Assembly (NCBI GenBank): GCA_004554665.1
Contig: SFKY01000032.1
Span: 1-27,683, forward strand
DNA: 27,683 nucleotides
Direction: 5' to 3'
Origin: Bacteroidales bacterium
GTDB lineage: Bacteria; Bacteroidota; Bacteroidia; Bacteroidales; Bacteroidaceae
The notes below the pieces were generated by a model that was not told where the DNA came from, searched no databases, and worked only from the letters and a program-made list of their open reading frames with translations. Below, in pieces: positions 1 through 8,431 of this stretch (position 1 is its first letter; the number at the start of each line of letters is the position of its first letter). The position numbers and the translations under genes were made by a program.

Positions 1-155
1 ATCTTCATAAGATTACCCAAATCTGGTTGGCAAGTATTGGTACACCATTTTGATATGGTTGTCTTGTCCTTTCCCAGTTGTTCTCCAAGCCACTTGTTCG
101 TTCTCTTCTTTTCTGCGAGAACGACTTTTAGTCGGTTTAATTCTTTATTTGCCAT
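1..155 (-). CDS. XRE-family helix-turn-helix regulator (5' part only)
   Basis: The gene reads leftward from an ATG at 153-155 and runs off the left edge after 51 codons without a stop. The visible protein begins MANKELNRLKVVLAEKKRT. Residues about 22-45 (WLGEQLGKDKTTISKWCTN) have the pattern of a Cro/C1-type helix-turn-helix: a small helix, a turn, then a recognition helix with T-T-I-S-K-W. It would be a cytoplasmic DNA-binding regulator. From general knowledge of Bacteroidetes genomes, short XRE proteins of this kind often stand beside DNA methyltransferase or restriction genes, but no such neighbour is visible here. The start is supported by a TATCTTTG -7 box at 177-184, which places the 5' end just upstream of the ATG. 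Family call is confident; role is unknown. Confidence 0.75.
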   Translation of the reverse strand, partial: MANKELNRLKVVLAEKKRTNKWLGEQLGKDKTTISKWCTNTCQPDLGNLMK

Positions 156-176
156 ATTTAGATACGAATTTGTGTA

Positions 177-184
177 CAAAGATA
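177..184 (-). promoter_or_regulatory. Bacteroidetes -7 box for the XRE gene
   Basis: On the minus strand the sequence is TATCTTTG, matching TAnnTTTG, 21 nt upstream of the ATG. The flanking DNA is very AT-rich. No -33 TTTG is seen at the expected 18-20 nt spacing. Confidence 0.4.
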
Positions 185-353
185 AATATAATACTTCACA
201 ATCTCGCATAAACGCAGTGAACTTTACGTTTATTTAGCAACTTAATGAAGAATTCTCACTGCAGACAACACAATTACAATCTGTTAAAAACGTGTGAAAG
301 AATGTAAAAATGACTCGGCTTTTAGTGACCACAACAAATTAACATCAAAATAC

Positions 354-375
354 GTTGCCAAAATGTTGCCAAAAA
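354..375. repeat. Tandem 11-bp direct repeat between the regulator and tRNA-Leu
   Basis: GTTGCCAAAAT at 354-364 is followed directly by GTTGCCAAAAA at 365-375. It lies just beyond the tRNA terminator. It could be a regulator or recombinase binding site, or chance; nothing else here decides between these. Confidence 0.4.
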
Positions 376-384
376 TACAAACTA

Positions 385-424
385 AAAAATCCTAACTGCT
401 CAGATTCAAGCAGTTAGGATTTTT
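385..424 (-). terminator. Rho-independent terminator after tRNA-Leu
   Basis: A perfect inverted repeat: AAAAATCCTAACTGCT at 385-400 pairs with 409-424, with an 8-nt loop. It has an A-run on one side and a T-run on the other, so it can work in both directions. It lies just 3' of the tRNA on the minus strand. Confidence 0.85.
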
Positions 425-429
425 CTAGG

Positions 430-512
430 TGCGCCTGATAGGACTCGAACCTACACGGCATATAACCACCAGATCCTAAGTCTGGCGCGTCTACCAATTT
501 CGCCACAAGCGC
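430..512 (-). tRNA. tRNA-Leu (anticodon UAG)
   Basis: Read on the minus strand, the sequence folds as a class II (long variable arm) tRNA of 83 nt including the discriminator base A. The acceptor arms GCGCTTG and CAGGCGC form seven pairs including one G-U. The anticodon stem CCAGA/TCTGG encloses the loop CTTAGGA, giving anticodon UAG, which reads the leucine codon CUA. The T arm contains GGTTCGAGTCC. The 3' CCA is not encoded. A TACCTTTG box at 524-531 and a terminator at 385-424 make this a single-gene unit, separate from the operon that ends at 585. Confidence 0.95.
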
Positions 513-523
513 AAATATGGGTG

Positions 524-531
524 CAAAGGTA
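524..531 (-). promoter_or_regulatory. -7 box of the tRNA-Leu gene
   Basis: The minus strand reads TACCTTTG (TAnnTTTG consensus) 12 nt upstream of the tRNA 5' end, which fits a very short leader. No clear -33 TTTG is present. Confidence 0.6.
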
Positions 532-584
532 CTACATTTTGTTGAAAGTGAGAAATATCTGCCCTGTTTTTTTCTTTTTACTGC

Positions 585-1604
585 TTATCGGAGCAGTTGG
601 CGGGCGTACTCGATGATGGTATCGAGGCCGCGTGCCATGTCGGCATCGGTGATGGAAACCTGATGGTCGGGAGCGATGCCGTCTTCTGTACTCTGATGGT
701 CGATGTCGAAGGTGGGGCAGGCCGAGAACCGCACGCTCCAACCGCATGGCAGTTCGCTGCTGAAAGGCATTCCCGCACCACCTCCGGTATGGTCGCCCAC
801 CACGGTGACGTGCGGACAGCAGCGCATGTATTTTACAAACTCGTTGGCGGCACTGAATACCGACCGGTTGGTCAGTACCACCACCGGTTTCTGCCATCTC
901 ATGCCTTGGCTGGGTTTCAGTTTCTGGGTTTGAAGGGTGGAGAAATCGTTGTGTCCACGTCCCGTCTTGTGCTGGAAATAGCCCACGGTAATCTCTTTGT
1001 TGGTAAAGCGTGCGGCCAGTTGCTCGGCAGCGGTGAGTTGGCCTCCACCATTGCTGCGGATGTCGAGAATCAGACCGTTGCAGGGTGCAAGGAAAGAGAA
1101 AATCTCGTCTAGATTGCCCTCGCCAAACCCATTTGCGAAAGTGGCGCACCGCATGTAGCCGATGTTGTCGTCGAGTACACGGTAATAGATGCCCGACGCG
1201 ATGCGGTAGTCGGTGCCGAGATAGCGGCGCGAGAGCGTGTCGGAGAAATTGGTGGGATAATCCTCGCGCCAACTCCAGTTTCTGCCCACGTCGAAAGCGG
1301 CATAGAGGTTGACATGCCCGTCGCGCAGTTCGGCGAGCATGTTGCACAGCACCTCAAACTGTTGGCTGCGTGTCATGGCATCCGACATCTGAGGGGCATA
1401 GCGGGCGTGCACCTCGTCCCAGTCCACTCCCTTGGCATCGAAAAAGCAGTAGTGCTCGTCCATGATGCGCCACAATGCCTCGAAGTTTCCGGCCGCCGTG
1501 TCGGGATATTCGTCCTCGTTCACACAGCCGGTAAGCCCCATCGCGAGGAAGAGGATAATCGCCAACCGGCAGAAGATAGAATAGGGAAAATGCATGGTCG
1601 TCAT
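585..1604 (-). CDS. S41-family peptidase, lipoprotein
   Basis: A predicted 339-residue lipoprotein. The hydrophobic signal ends in the lipobox LTGC (Cys27), followed by acidic residues (NEDE), so it should be anchored on the periplasmic side or exported to the surface. It resembles C-terminal-processing or tricorn-type S41 serine peptidases. Visible signatures are RDGHVNL near residue 95 (a conserved His in tricorn-like members), the LILDIRSNGGG core at about 178-188, and the nucleophile region TNRSVFSAAN with Ser251 as likely catalytic serine. VVGDHTGGGAG and a late TEDGIAPD follow. No PDZ domain is evident, so it is a short form. The ATG overlaps the stop of the upstream gene (ATGA), indicating translational coupling. 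A second Met at residue 4 is a possible alternative start. Natural substrate is unknown. Confidence 0.85.
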   Translation of the reverse strand: MTTMHFPYSIFCRLAIILFLAMGLTGCVNEDEYPDTAAGNFEALWRIMDEHYCFFDAKGVDWDEVHARYAPQMSDAMTRSQQFEVLCNMLAELRDGHVNLYAAFDVGRNWSWREDYPTNFSDTLSRRYLGTDYRIASGIYYRVLDDNIGYMRCATFANGFGEGNLDEIFSFLAPCNGLILDIRSNGGGQLTAAEQLAARFTNKEITVGYFQHKTGRGHNDFSTLQTQKLKPSQGMRWQKPVVVLTNRSVFSAANEFVKYMRCCPHVTVVGDHTGGGAGMPFSSELPCGWSVRFSACPTFDIDHQSTEDGIAPDHQVSITDADMARGLDTIIEYARQLLR

Positions 1605-2413
1605 GGATGAGCGTGTTTGTGGATGGAGAATGTGCGTACGATGCCTATCATCACGGCGTGGCTATACGTGTGAAACTTGAGTTGGTTGACCTCTGTCTGG
1701 CGGTAGTTTCCCCAATAGCCAATGCGCAGCGTCGTGCGCCGGATGGGCACATCGAGTGTGGCCATCTGCCACAGCGATGGAGCGTTTCCTACCCAAGTAG
1801 GTGCCACGTTGTGGTCATAATTGCCCTGGGTGAATATCTCGTAATAGGATTGTCCGTAGTTGGGCGAGAACGTCAGGCCGGCCACAGGCACGCCCACCTC
1901 GTAGCGTAGCAGGAACGGATGCCCCTTGATATGCCATCGGTACGATGCCTCGGCCGTAGGAGCCACTGCCACCGAAGCCTTGGCTTGTGCAGGATTGTTG
2001 GAGTTGCGGGTGTTATAGACAAATCCCAGCACCGCATCGATGTTCATGCCGCCTCCCACCGTGAGCGTGCCGCCAGCTACGGCCATCTTCACCCATTGCC
2101 AATGCCATCCGTACTGGAAATTGTAGAAACCGGTTATCTCGCCGCCGTTGCCCGACCGGTTGTCGAGCGTGGAGAGGCTGCCGTGGTGGATGATTTCCCT
2201 GTAATGGCGCAGCGAATCGCGCGACCGCAGCGTGTGCGACAGCAGCTGCACCTGCCAACCGCTATAATTCTCGGGCGAGAGATATGTGTCGAGCAACCGA
2301 TGGCTACCCACCCCCACCATACGGGCGTTGGTGATGATTCTGTCGCCCTGTCCCCAAGCTGAGAGCGCCACGGCGGCCAGGGCTGTCGCCATCCACAGTC
2401 TACGCATCGTCAT
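1601..2413 (-). CDS. Secreted DUF3316-like protein
   Basis: A 270-residue protein with an N-terminal signal peptide (RRLWMATALAAVALSAWGQG), so probably periplasmic or outer-membrane associated. The rest is rich in aromatic residues and in alternating polar and hydrophobic stretches, as in a small beta-barrel-like or porin-like fold. It resembles the Bacteroidetes DUF3316 family, which has no assigned biochemical role; this call is from memory of the family's look. The first ATG lies inside the last codons of parC (14-bp overlap). A second ATG two codons later, at 2407, is equally possible. It shares an ATGA overlap with the S41 peptidase downstream, so the three genes are almost certainly one transcript. 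Why a cell-envelope protein is coupled to a topoisomerase gene is not obvious. Confidence 0.7.
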   Translation of the reverse strand: MTMRRLWMATALAAVALSAWGQGDRIITNARMVGVGSHRLLDTYLSPENYSGWQVQLLSHTLRSRDSLRHYREIIHHGSLSTLDNRSGNGGEITGFYNFQYGWHWQWVKMAVAGGTLTVGGGMNIDAVLGFVYNTRNSNNPAQAKASVAVAPTAEASYRWHIKGHPFLLRYEVGVPVAGLTFSPNYGQSYYEIFTQGNYDHNVAPTWVGNAPSLWQMATLDVPIRRTTLRIGYWGNYRQTEVNQLKFHTYSHAVMIGIVRTFSIHKHAHP

Positions 2414-5102
2414 CGGCAGGGAAAAGATTGAGTTGTCCGGTTATCTCGTCTATCACCTGCTGCTGGCTCTTGCCGGCATCGGGATCCTCTATCGTGATGT
2501 CTTCCTCGGCCTCCAGCGGCTCTTCGGCCTCAGTGACCGTCGGTTCCGGCTGCCGGAGAGGCTCCAGTTCCTCTATCGAGGCCACCTTCCAAGTAGTGAT
2601 GCGCTTTCCCTTGGCTTTCACGCCCTTTACGCCGATGTAGCTCTCCACGTCTATCTCCAAAGGAGGTCTTGCGGCATCCACGCCGCCGAAGTTTACCTGC
2701 AACCGTGGGTACACCACATCGGTAAGGATGATAGGGCGGTTGGCCGGATTGTCGCCCAGATAGCCTTGGGGCTTGCGGGCATATTCGGTGACGAAACGTT
2801 TGATGTACGGATAGTTGTTGTTGTCAGCATCGTAGAGCACCGCCGTCCACACCTTGTCAGGATTCCACTTCTCTATACGCTCGATATTGTCGTCGTAGTG
2901 GTTGTTGGCATCCGAGTTGGTGAAATAAAACTCGTTGCGGTCGGTGAATACAATGATCTTGTCGTCGTCGTTGAACTCGCCAAGATAGCGGCCGCGCTCC
3001 TCGTAGTTGATTCGGCGCACGTCGGGGTCGTACCACACTTTGCGTCCGCCCAGCGTAGAGTGTCCTCGGCTCTTGAGCGAGATGCGGTGCACCGAGTTCT
3101 TGGTGAGGATGTTGCCCTTGGCCATGCGTCCCTTGATGGCTACTTCCGAGAAGTCCTTTTCCAAGAAGATATTCTGTCTCTTCTTGGTGGTGTCCGGGTC
3201 GAGCGTTATCTTGATGGTCTCTGCCTCGCCGTTGGGATTGGCGGTAAAGTACATGACTTTGGACCCCGGCGTACCTTGGGTGAGGTCATACTCTTTGTCG
3301 CGGGTGCATCCCACCACATTGAAGCGCTTGATGTAGCAGGTGCCGTGCCTTCCGTCGCGGTAGACCACGTTGTAGGTGGTGCGGTTGTCGTTTTTCTTAA
3401 ACACCTGTGCCCACATCACATTCTTGCCCACAAAGATCTTGTCGGCCACTCTTATCACCTTGTATTTGCCGTCCTTGTAGAAGAGTATGATGTCGTCGAT
3501 GTCGGAGCAGTTGCAGACAAATTCGTCCTTCTTCAGTCCCATTCCGATGAAGCCTTCGGCACGGTTGATGTACAGTTTTTCGTTGGCCTCTACCACCTTG
3601 GTGGCTTCAATCGTGTCAAAGTTTCTTGTTTCCGTGCGGCGGGGATGCTCTTGGCCGTATTTCTGCTGTATATACTCAAACCAGTTGATTGTCACCTCTG
3701 TCATGTGGGCCAGATCGCGGTCTATCGACTTGATTTCCGCCTGTATCTTGGCCAGCAGTTCGTCGGCTTTGTCCTTGTTGTACTTCAGGATGCGCTGCAT
3801 CTTGATTTCGAGCAGGCGCAGGATGTCCTCACGGGTCACCTCGCGTACCAGCTTGGGCTTGTAGGGCGTGAGCCGGCGGTCGATATGGGCCACCACTGCA
3901 TCCTGGTTGGGAGCCTGTTCAAACTCCTTGTCCTTATAGATGCGCTCTTCGATGAAGATGCGTTCCAGCGACGAGAAAAACAGCTGTTCCATCAGCTCGT
4001 CCCGGCGAATCTGCAGTTCCAGCCGGAGCAGTCCCAGCGTGCGGTCTACGGCATGGCGGAGCACCTCGCTCACCGAGAGGAAGCACGGCTTGTTGTCTTC
4101 GATGACGCAGCAGTTGGGCGAGATGTTGATTTCGCAGTCTGTAAAAGCGTAGAGTGCGTCGATGGTCTTGTCCGAACTGATGCCGGGTGCCAGATGCACC
4201 TGTATCTCCACCTCGGCGGCCGTGTTGTCGTCTATCTTGCGCGCCTTGATTTTTCCCTTCTCTATCGCCTTGGTGATGCTGTCGATGAGCGTGGAGGTGG
4301 TCTTGGAGAACGGAATCTCCCGGATGACCAGTGTCTTCGGGTCGAGCTTTTCTATCTTTGCCCTCACCTTGAGTACGCCGCCACGCTGGCCGTCGTTGTA
4401 TTTCGACACGTCGATGCTGCCGCCGGTGGGGAAGTCGGGATACAGCGTAAACGGCTCTCCGCGCAGGTAACTGATGGCTGCCTCGCAGATTTCGTTGAAG
4501 TTGTGGGGGAGAATCTTGGACGACAGACCCACGGCGATGCCCTCGGCACCCTGTGCCAGCAGCAACGGGAATTTCACCGGCAGCGTCACCGGCTCCTTGT
4601 TGCGGCCGTCGTAGGAGAGTTGCCACTCTGTGGTCTTGGGATTGAACACCGCATCGAGCGCAAACTTCGACAACCGGGCCTCTATGTATCGTGGTGCTGC
4701 CGCGCGGTCGCCGGTCAGTATGTTGCCCCAGTTGCCTTGCGGGTCGATGAGCAGGTCCTTCTGTCCGAGCTGTACCAGTGCGTCGCCGATAGAGGCATCG
4801 CCGTGCGGGTGAAACTTCATCGTCTCGCCCACCACGTTGGCCACCTTGTTGTAGCGTCCGTCGTCCATGCGCTTCATCGTGTGCAGGATACGGCGCTGCA
4901 CGGGCTTCAGGCCATCCTCTATGTGAGGCACGGCGCGCTCCAGGATGACATAGCTGGCATAATCGAGGAACCAGTTCTTGTACATGCCCGAGAGATGGTG
5001 CACGGCCGAAGCGTCGAACCGGTCTGCGGGCTTGTAGTCCGAGTGTTGTTGCGGTTCCAGGTCTTCTCCTATTTCGTCGTTTTTCTTGTTGTCGTCGTCC
5101 AT
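2400..5102 (-). CDS. parC: DNA topoisomerase IV / gyrase-type subunit A (ParC-like)
   Basis: The breakage-reunion subunit of a type IIA topoisomerase, 900 residues from the chosen start. The catalytic tyrosine is Tyr139 in RAAAPRYIEARLS; it forms the covalent DNA link. The quinolone-pocket region reads HPHGDASIGDALV, with Ala where E. coli GyrA has Ser83 and Asp at the position of Asp87. A long helical region at about 400-480 precedes a beta-rich C-terminal domain (about 500-800) and an acidic tail ending LFPADDDA. No GyrA-box (QRRGGKG-type) is seen, which favours ParC over GyrA; its ATPase partner is not in the window. The reading frame stays open for 19 codons upstream, but the promoter at 5125-5156 implies transcription begins near 5118, so ATG 5100-5102 (MDDDNKK) is the likely start. 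Confidence 0.85.
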   Translation of the reverse strand: MDDDNKKNDEIGEDLEPQQHSDYKPADRFDASAVHHLSGMYKNWFLDYASYVILERAVPHIEDGLKPVQRRILHTMKRMDDGRYNKVANVVGETMKFHPHGDASIGDALVQLGQKDLLIDPQGNWGNILTGDRAAAPRYIEARLSKFALDAVFNPKTTEWQLSYDGRNKEPVTLPVKFPLLLAQGAEGIAVGLSSKILPHNFNEICEAAISYLRGEPFTLYPDFPTGGSIDVSKYNDGQRGGVLKVRAKIEKLDPKTLVIREIPFSKTTSTLIDSITKAIEKGKIKARKIDDNTAAEVEIQVHLAPGISSDKTIDALYAFTDCEINISPNCCVIEDNKPCFLSVSEVLRHAVDRTLGLLRLELQIRRDELMEQLFFSSLERIFIEERIYKDKEFEQAPNQDAVVAHIDRRLTPYKPKLVREVTREDILRLLEIKMQRILKYNKDKADELLAKIQAEIKSIDRDLAHMTEVTINWFEYIQQKYGQEHPRRTETRNFDTIEATKVVEANEKLYINRAEGFIGMGLKKDEFVCNCSDIDDIILFYKDGKYKVIRVADKIFVGKNVMWAQVFKKNDNRTTYNVVYRDGRHGTCYIKRFNVVGCTRDKEYDLTQGTPGSKVMYFTANPNGEAETIKITLDPDTTKKRQNIFLEKDFSEVAIKGRMAKGNILTKNSVHRISLKSRGHSTLGGRKVWYDPDVRRINYEERGRYLGEFNDDDKIIVFTDRNEFYFTNSDANNHYDDNIERIEKWNPDKVWTAVLYDADNNNYPYIKRFVTEYARKPQGYLGDNPANRPIILTDVVYPRLQVNFGGVDAARPPLEIDVESYIGVKGVKAKGKRITTWKVASIEELEPLRQPEPTVTEAEEPLEAEEDITIEDPDAGKSQQQVIDEITGQLNLFPADDDA

Positions 5103-5124
5103 AACCGTTAGATAGCTTTCCGTG

Positions 5125-5156
5125 CAAAGGTAACAAAGTTTGACGAGATTTCCAAA
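5125..5156 (-). promoter_or_regulatory. Promoter of the parC operon
   Basis: The minus strand has TTTG (5153-5156), a 20-nt spacer, then TACCTTTG (5125-5132). This is a full match to the Bacteroidetes -33/-7 pattern. The predicted leader before ATG 5102 is only about 15 nt, and this fixes the start-codon choice. Confidence 0.75.
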
Positions 5157-5239
5157 CATCGTCCCTCATTCTTTTTTGATTATCTGTTTGTCATGCCCAT
5201 TTGGCGCACACCGCGACGGGGTCATGGCCTTTGTCGGAG

Positions 5240-5305
5240 CCAAATGCCACGTTTAGCCCACCTAAATGCGGCATTTACGATGCCTAAATGCCACCTTTAC
5301 GATGG
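5240..5305. repeat. Three-unit 22-bp palindromic repeat element, copy 1
   Basis: Three consecutive 22-bp units start at 5240, 5262 and 5284. The core of unit 2 is TAAATGCGGCATTTA, a perfect palindrome around one base; unit 3 is CTAAATGCCACCTTTACG. It lies in the 435-nt gap between the divergently transcribed parC operon and the GH106 gene. Related three-unit elements lie at 8432, 14155 and 20271. The rest of this gap (5306-5434) shows nothing else I can support. Confidence 0.85.
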
Positions 5306-5434
5306 GCGAGATGGCAGACAGGTAGGAACGAGGCGGCGGCGCGGCGCTTTTCCTGCCATTGCCAGATGTGGTTTTTCCTTGCCCGTTTAGCATGTTTTAA
5401 CGGTTTGGGAGGCAGGAGTTACGCGTGAATATAC

Positions 5435-5442
5435 TATTTTTG
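5435..5442 (+). promoter_or_regulatory. Possible -7 box for the GH106 gene
   Basis: TATTTTTG matches TAnnTTTG about 95 nt upstream of ATG 5538. The nearest TTTG (5404-5407) is 27 nt away, which is too far for a normal -33 element, so this is tentative. Confidence 0.35.
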
Positions 5443-5537
5443 TAAACCCAATGCTGTCTCTCTGCCACGTGCCCGGCGCATGACGATTGCAGAGGGTGGC
5501 ACAGTAACGGTAGGTTGTTAAACAAATAGTCGTTTCC

Positions 5538-8378
5538 ATGATGAAGACAAAACACTTATTCGCGCTCTGTATGGCCCTGCTGATACCCCTTGCCGTATCG
5601 GCAGCTGCGCGCAAGGCTATCACCACCAAGGCCCTGTACACCAAGTTTCAGAAACCCGACACCCAGTGCCGCCCCTTTGTGCGCTGGTGGTGGAACGGGG
5701 ATGCCGTCGAGGCCGACGAACTGGTACGGGAGCTGCATCTGCTCAAGGCTGCCGGCATTGGCGGTGTGGAAATCAATCCCATCTCGCTGCCCTCGGGTGC
5801 CGACCGTAAGAACCACAAGACGCTGCGATGGCTCAGCGACGAGTGGATCAGCATGTTGCAAGTGGTGTTCGACGAGGCCAAGCGTATCGGCATGACGTGC
5901 GATCTCATCATAGGGTCCGGCTGGCCGTTTGGTGCCGAGACCCTTCCTGTGGGCGAACGGGCCTCTGTCATGCTCACAGCCGCCGTACCGCTTACCTCAG
6001 GAGAGCGGGTGGAGATTTCGCAGTTTGACTTGTTCAAGCGGGTAGACCCCGGCGTGTCGGTAGTCAACCGTTCCCGTACGCCACACCTTGTCTCTGCCTA
6101 CTTGGTGCCCGATCCCATCGACGATTTGTCGGCCGCGACCGATGTCACCAACCGTTTCCAGGACGGGGTGCTTACCCTCGACGTGCCAGCTCAGGGCAAG
6201 TACCAGCTCTATGCGCTGGTCCAGTTTGAGTCGTTCGCCTCTGTCATCAATGGCGCGCCAGGTGCTGCCGGCTCCATCCTCGACCACATGAACGCCACTG
6301 CCGTGAAGCACTATCTCGACCATATGGCCAACACCATCGAGGCCAAGACGGGACCGCTGTCCGGCCACTTGCGCTCGTTCTTCGTAGACAGTATGGAACT
6401 GGAGGGTACCAACTGGACGGACGATTTCCGCGACGAGTTCCTGCGCCGCCGCGGTTACGACATCATGCCGTGGCTCCCGTTCACCATGTTCAAGGTGGGC
6501 CGTCTGGGCGAGGTTGTCGACTACAATTTCGGAGCCAAGAAGGGCGACCGCTTCAAGGGTTTGGTGGACCGTGTGCGTTACGATTTCGAGCTCACCAAGG
6601 CCGAACTGCTTCTTGAGCGTTACACCCGCACGTTCACCCAGTGGTGCCGCGACCGTGGGGTGAAGTCGCGCCAGCAGTCGTATGGCCGTGGCTTCTTCAT
6701 CCAGGAACCCTCCCTCTACTGCGATATCCCCGAGGGCGAATCGTGGACCACCAACTGGCTCCGTCACCGTCTCGGAGAGGAGATGCCCGACAGCGACTAC
6801 CGTCGTGGCCGTGGCTACACCATGATCGACAAGTATGTCTCTTCGGCTGCTCATCTCACCGGCAAGCGTCTGGTGAGCTGCGAGGAGATGACCAATACCT
6901 ATCTCGTCTTCAATACACCGCTCGAACTGCTCAAGATCGGCACCGACATGTCGGCCTTCTCGGGCGTTACCCATTCGGTGTGGCATGGTTTCAACTATAT
7001 GCCTCAAGATGCCGAGTTTCCGGGTTGGGTGCAGTATGGCAGTTATTACAACGAAAACAACACTTGGTTCCCCTATTGGCACCTGCTCAACGAGTACCGT
7101 GCCCGCATGACCAGTATGTTCATGCACATGGATATGTGTACAGACATAGCCATACTCCCCGCCAACAGCGACCTGTGGACGGAGATGGGCGTGCAGACCG
7201 AGCCGTTCCCCTCCAGGCTCAATGTGCCTTACACTTCCCTCATCTGGGAGGCTATCCATAAGACCGGTGGCGGTGCCGACTATGTCTCCGAACGTATCAT
7301 CGAGCAGTGTACCGTGCGCGATGGCAAACTCTGCTATGGCGACAAGGCTTACGGCGACATCTTCCTCGTAGAGGTAAAGGGAACCAACCAGGAGACGCTC
7401 GACAAGCTCCTCCAGTTTGTAGAGGGTGGCGGCCGCGTCTTCTGCATCGGCACTTACCCCATCCGCTCATTGGGACTGAAAGACCATGAGGCACGCGATG
7501 CCCGGTTGCATGCCACGGTGGAGAAACTCAAGCGCCATGCAGACCGTTTTGTCTTGTTGCAGAAACCCGAAGACAACAAGTATCTGGAGTGGTACATCGA
7601 CGTGATGCAGCGCTACAACCTGCCCCATGCCATCAGCATCGAGCGCCCCGACCGCTTCTTGTTGCAAAACCACTATCGGGCAGACGACCGCTCGGATGTG
7701 TTCCTCTTTGCCAATGTCAACCTCACCGAGGCGCGCACGACCGATATCCTCTTCCCCCGCGCCCTCACGGCTGGCCGACAGGCATGGCTCTACCATCCTG
7801 CCGACGGCAAGCGCTATGCCCTGAAACTCGACGGACAGCGGCTGCATCTGGACATGGGACCCTCGGAGTGCTTCTTTGTGGTGCTCAACCGCGACAAGGG
7901 CGGCACACCATACAAGCCATTGCCCCTGGCGGGTACCGACTCGGTGGCTCCCACCCGTTGGCAGGTGAGCCTGCACCACAAGCGCGAGGGGTGGACAAAG
8001 ACGATGGAGATGGATACCCTGCGCGACTTGAAGGACACGGAGTTTGTCAACTTCATGGGCGATGCCACCTATACCACCATCCTGCGGCTCGAAGGCCGCC
8101 AACTGCCCCGCTATCTCAATCTGGGAAAAGTGTGTGAGATAGCCGAGGTGACGGTAAACGGCCACAAGGTGGGCGTAAGATGGTTTGGCCGCTCCGTATT
8201 CGATGTGGCTGGCCTGCTGCATGCCGGAGACAATACCATCGAGGTCAAGGTGACCACGCTCATGGGCAACTACATGCAGACGCTCAAGGACAACAAGGTG
8301 GCCCAGCGCTATGTGCTCAAGCGCAAACATCCCCTGCGCTCGATGGGTCTGCTGGGTCCGGTGAGCCTATACCGGTAG
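5538..8378 (+). CDS. Secreted alpha-L-rhamnosidase-type glycoside hydrolase (GH106)
   Basis: A 946-residue protein with a signal peptide (MMKTKHLFALCMALLIPLAV, cleavage near SAAA), so periplasmic or surface acting. It carries hallmarks of GH106, which releases terminal alpha-L-rhamnose from pectic glycans such as rhamnogalacturonans. These include RPFVRWWWNGDAV near the mature N-terminus (about 45-56), FFVDSMELEGTNWTDDF at about 281-297 followed by FLRRRGYD, and VSCEEMTNTY at about 446-455. Acidic residues Asp284, Glu287, Glu449 and Glu450 are candidates for catalysis; I cannot assign roles. The C-terminal part (about 830-946) looks like a jelly-roll sugar-binding module (VTVNGHKVGVRWFGRSVFDV). 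The gene stands alone on the plus strand, facing the GH35-GH2 pair. A repeat-derived terminator follows. Exact linkage specificity is unknown. Confidence 0.85.
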   Translation: MMKTKHLFALCMALLIPLAVSAAARKAITTKALYTKFQKPDTQCRPFVRWWWNGDAVEADELVRELHLLKAAGIGGVEINPISLPSGADRKNHKTLRWLSDEWISMLQVVFDEAKRIGMTCDLIIGSGWPFGAETLPVGERASVMLTAAVPLTSGERVEISQFDLFKRVDPGVSVVNRSRTPHLVSAYLVPDPIDDLSAATDVTNRFQDGVLTLDVPAQGKYQLYALVQFESFASVINGAPGAAGSILDHMNATAVKHYLDHMANTIEAKTGPLSGHLRSFFVDSMELEGTNWTDDFRDEFLRRRGYDIMPWLPFTMFKVGRLGEVVDYNFGAKKGDRFKGLVDRVRYDFELTKAELLLERYTRTFTQWCRDRGVKSRQQSYGRGFFIQEPSLYCDIPEGESWTTNWLRHRLGEEMPDSDYRRGRGYTMIDKYVSSAAHLTGKRLVSCEEMTNTYLVFNTPLELLKIGTDMSAFSGVTHSVWHGFNYMPQDAEFPGWVQYGSYYNENNTWFPYWHLLNEYRARMTSMFMHMDMCTDIAILPANSDLWTEMGVQTEPFPSRLNVPYTSLIWEAIHKTGGGADYVSERIIEQCTVRDGKLCYGDKAYGDIFLVEVKGTNQETLDKLLQFVEGGGRVFCIGTYPIRSLGLKDHEARDARLHATVEKLKRHADRFVLLQKPEDNKYLEWYIDVMQRYNLPHAISIERPDRFLLQNHYRADDRSDVFLFANVNLTEARTTDILFPRALTAGRQAWLYHPADGKRYALKLDGQRLHLDMGPSECFFVVLNRDKGGTPYKPLPLAGTDSVAPTRWQVSLHHKREGWTKTMEMDTLRDLKDTEFVNFMGDATYTTILRLEGRQLPRYLNLGKVCEIAEVTVNGHKVGVRWFGRSVFDVAGLLHAGDNTIEVKVTTLMGNYMQTLKDNKVAQRYVLKRKHPLRSMGLLGPVSLYR

Positions 8379-8431
8379 AAAAGAAGTATGATAAGATGGT
8401 CTTTGTCCCACGTCGGTCGTGCATTCTTGGA

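Noticed and set aside
532..1347. A 271-codon frame overlapping the S41 peptidase in another minus-strand frame
   Set aside because: Arg/His-rich translation typical of an off-frame reading of a GC-rich gene, and it runs on into the tRNA promoter.
2286..5111. A 941-codon open frame on the plus strand opposite parC
   Set aside because: It lies antisense to an unmistakable topoisomerase gene with catalytic motifs. The frame is open because of biased codon use on the other strand, and its translation shows no recognisable domain.
5103..5159. N-terminal extension of ParC by 19 residues
   Set aside because: It would place the start codon upstream of the full consensus promoter at 5125-5156.
5240..5305. 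Reading the 22-bp repeats as a small CRISPR array
   Set aside because: Units are contiguous palindromes with only a few spacer bases and no unique spacers of 30 bp or more, and no cas genes are present.
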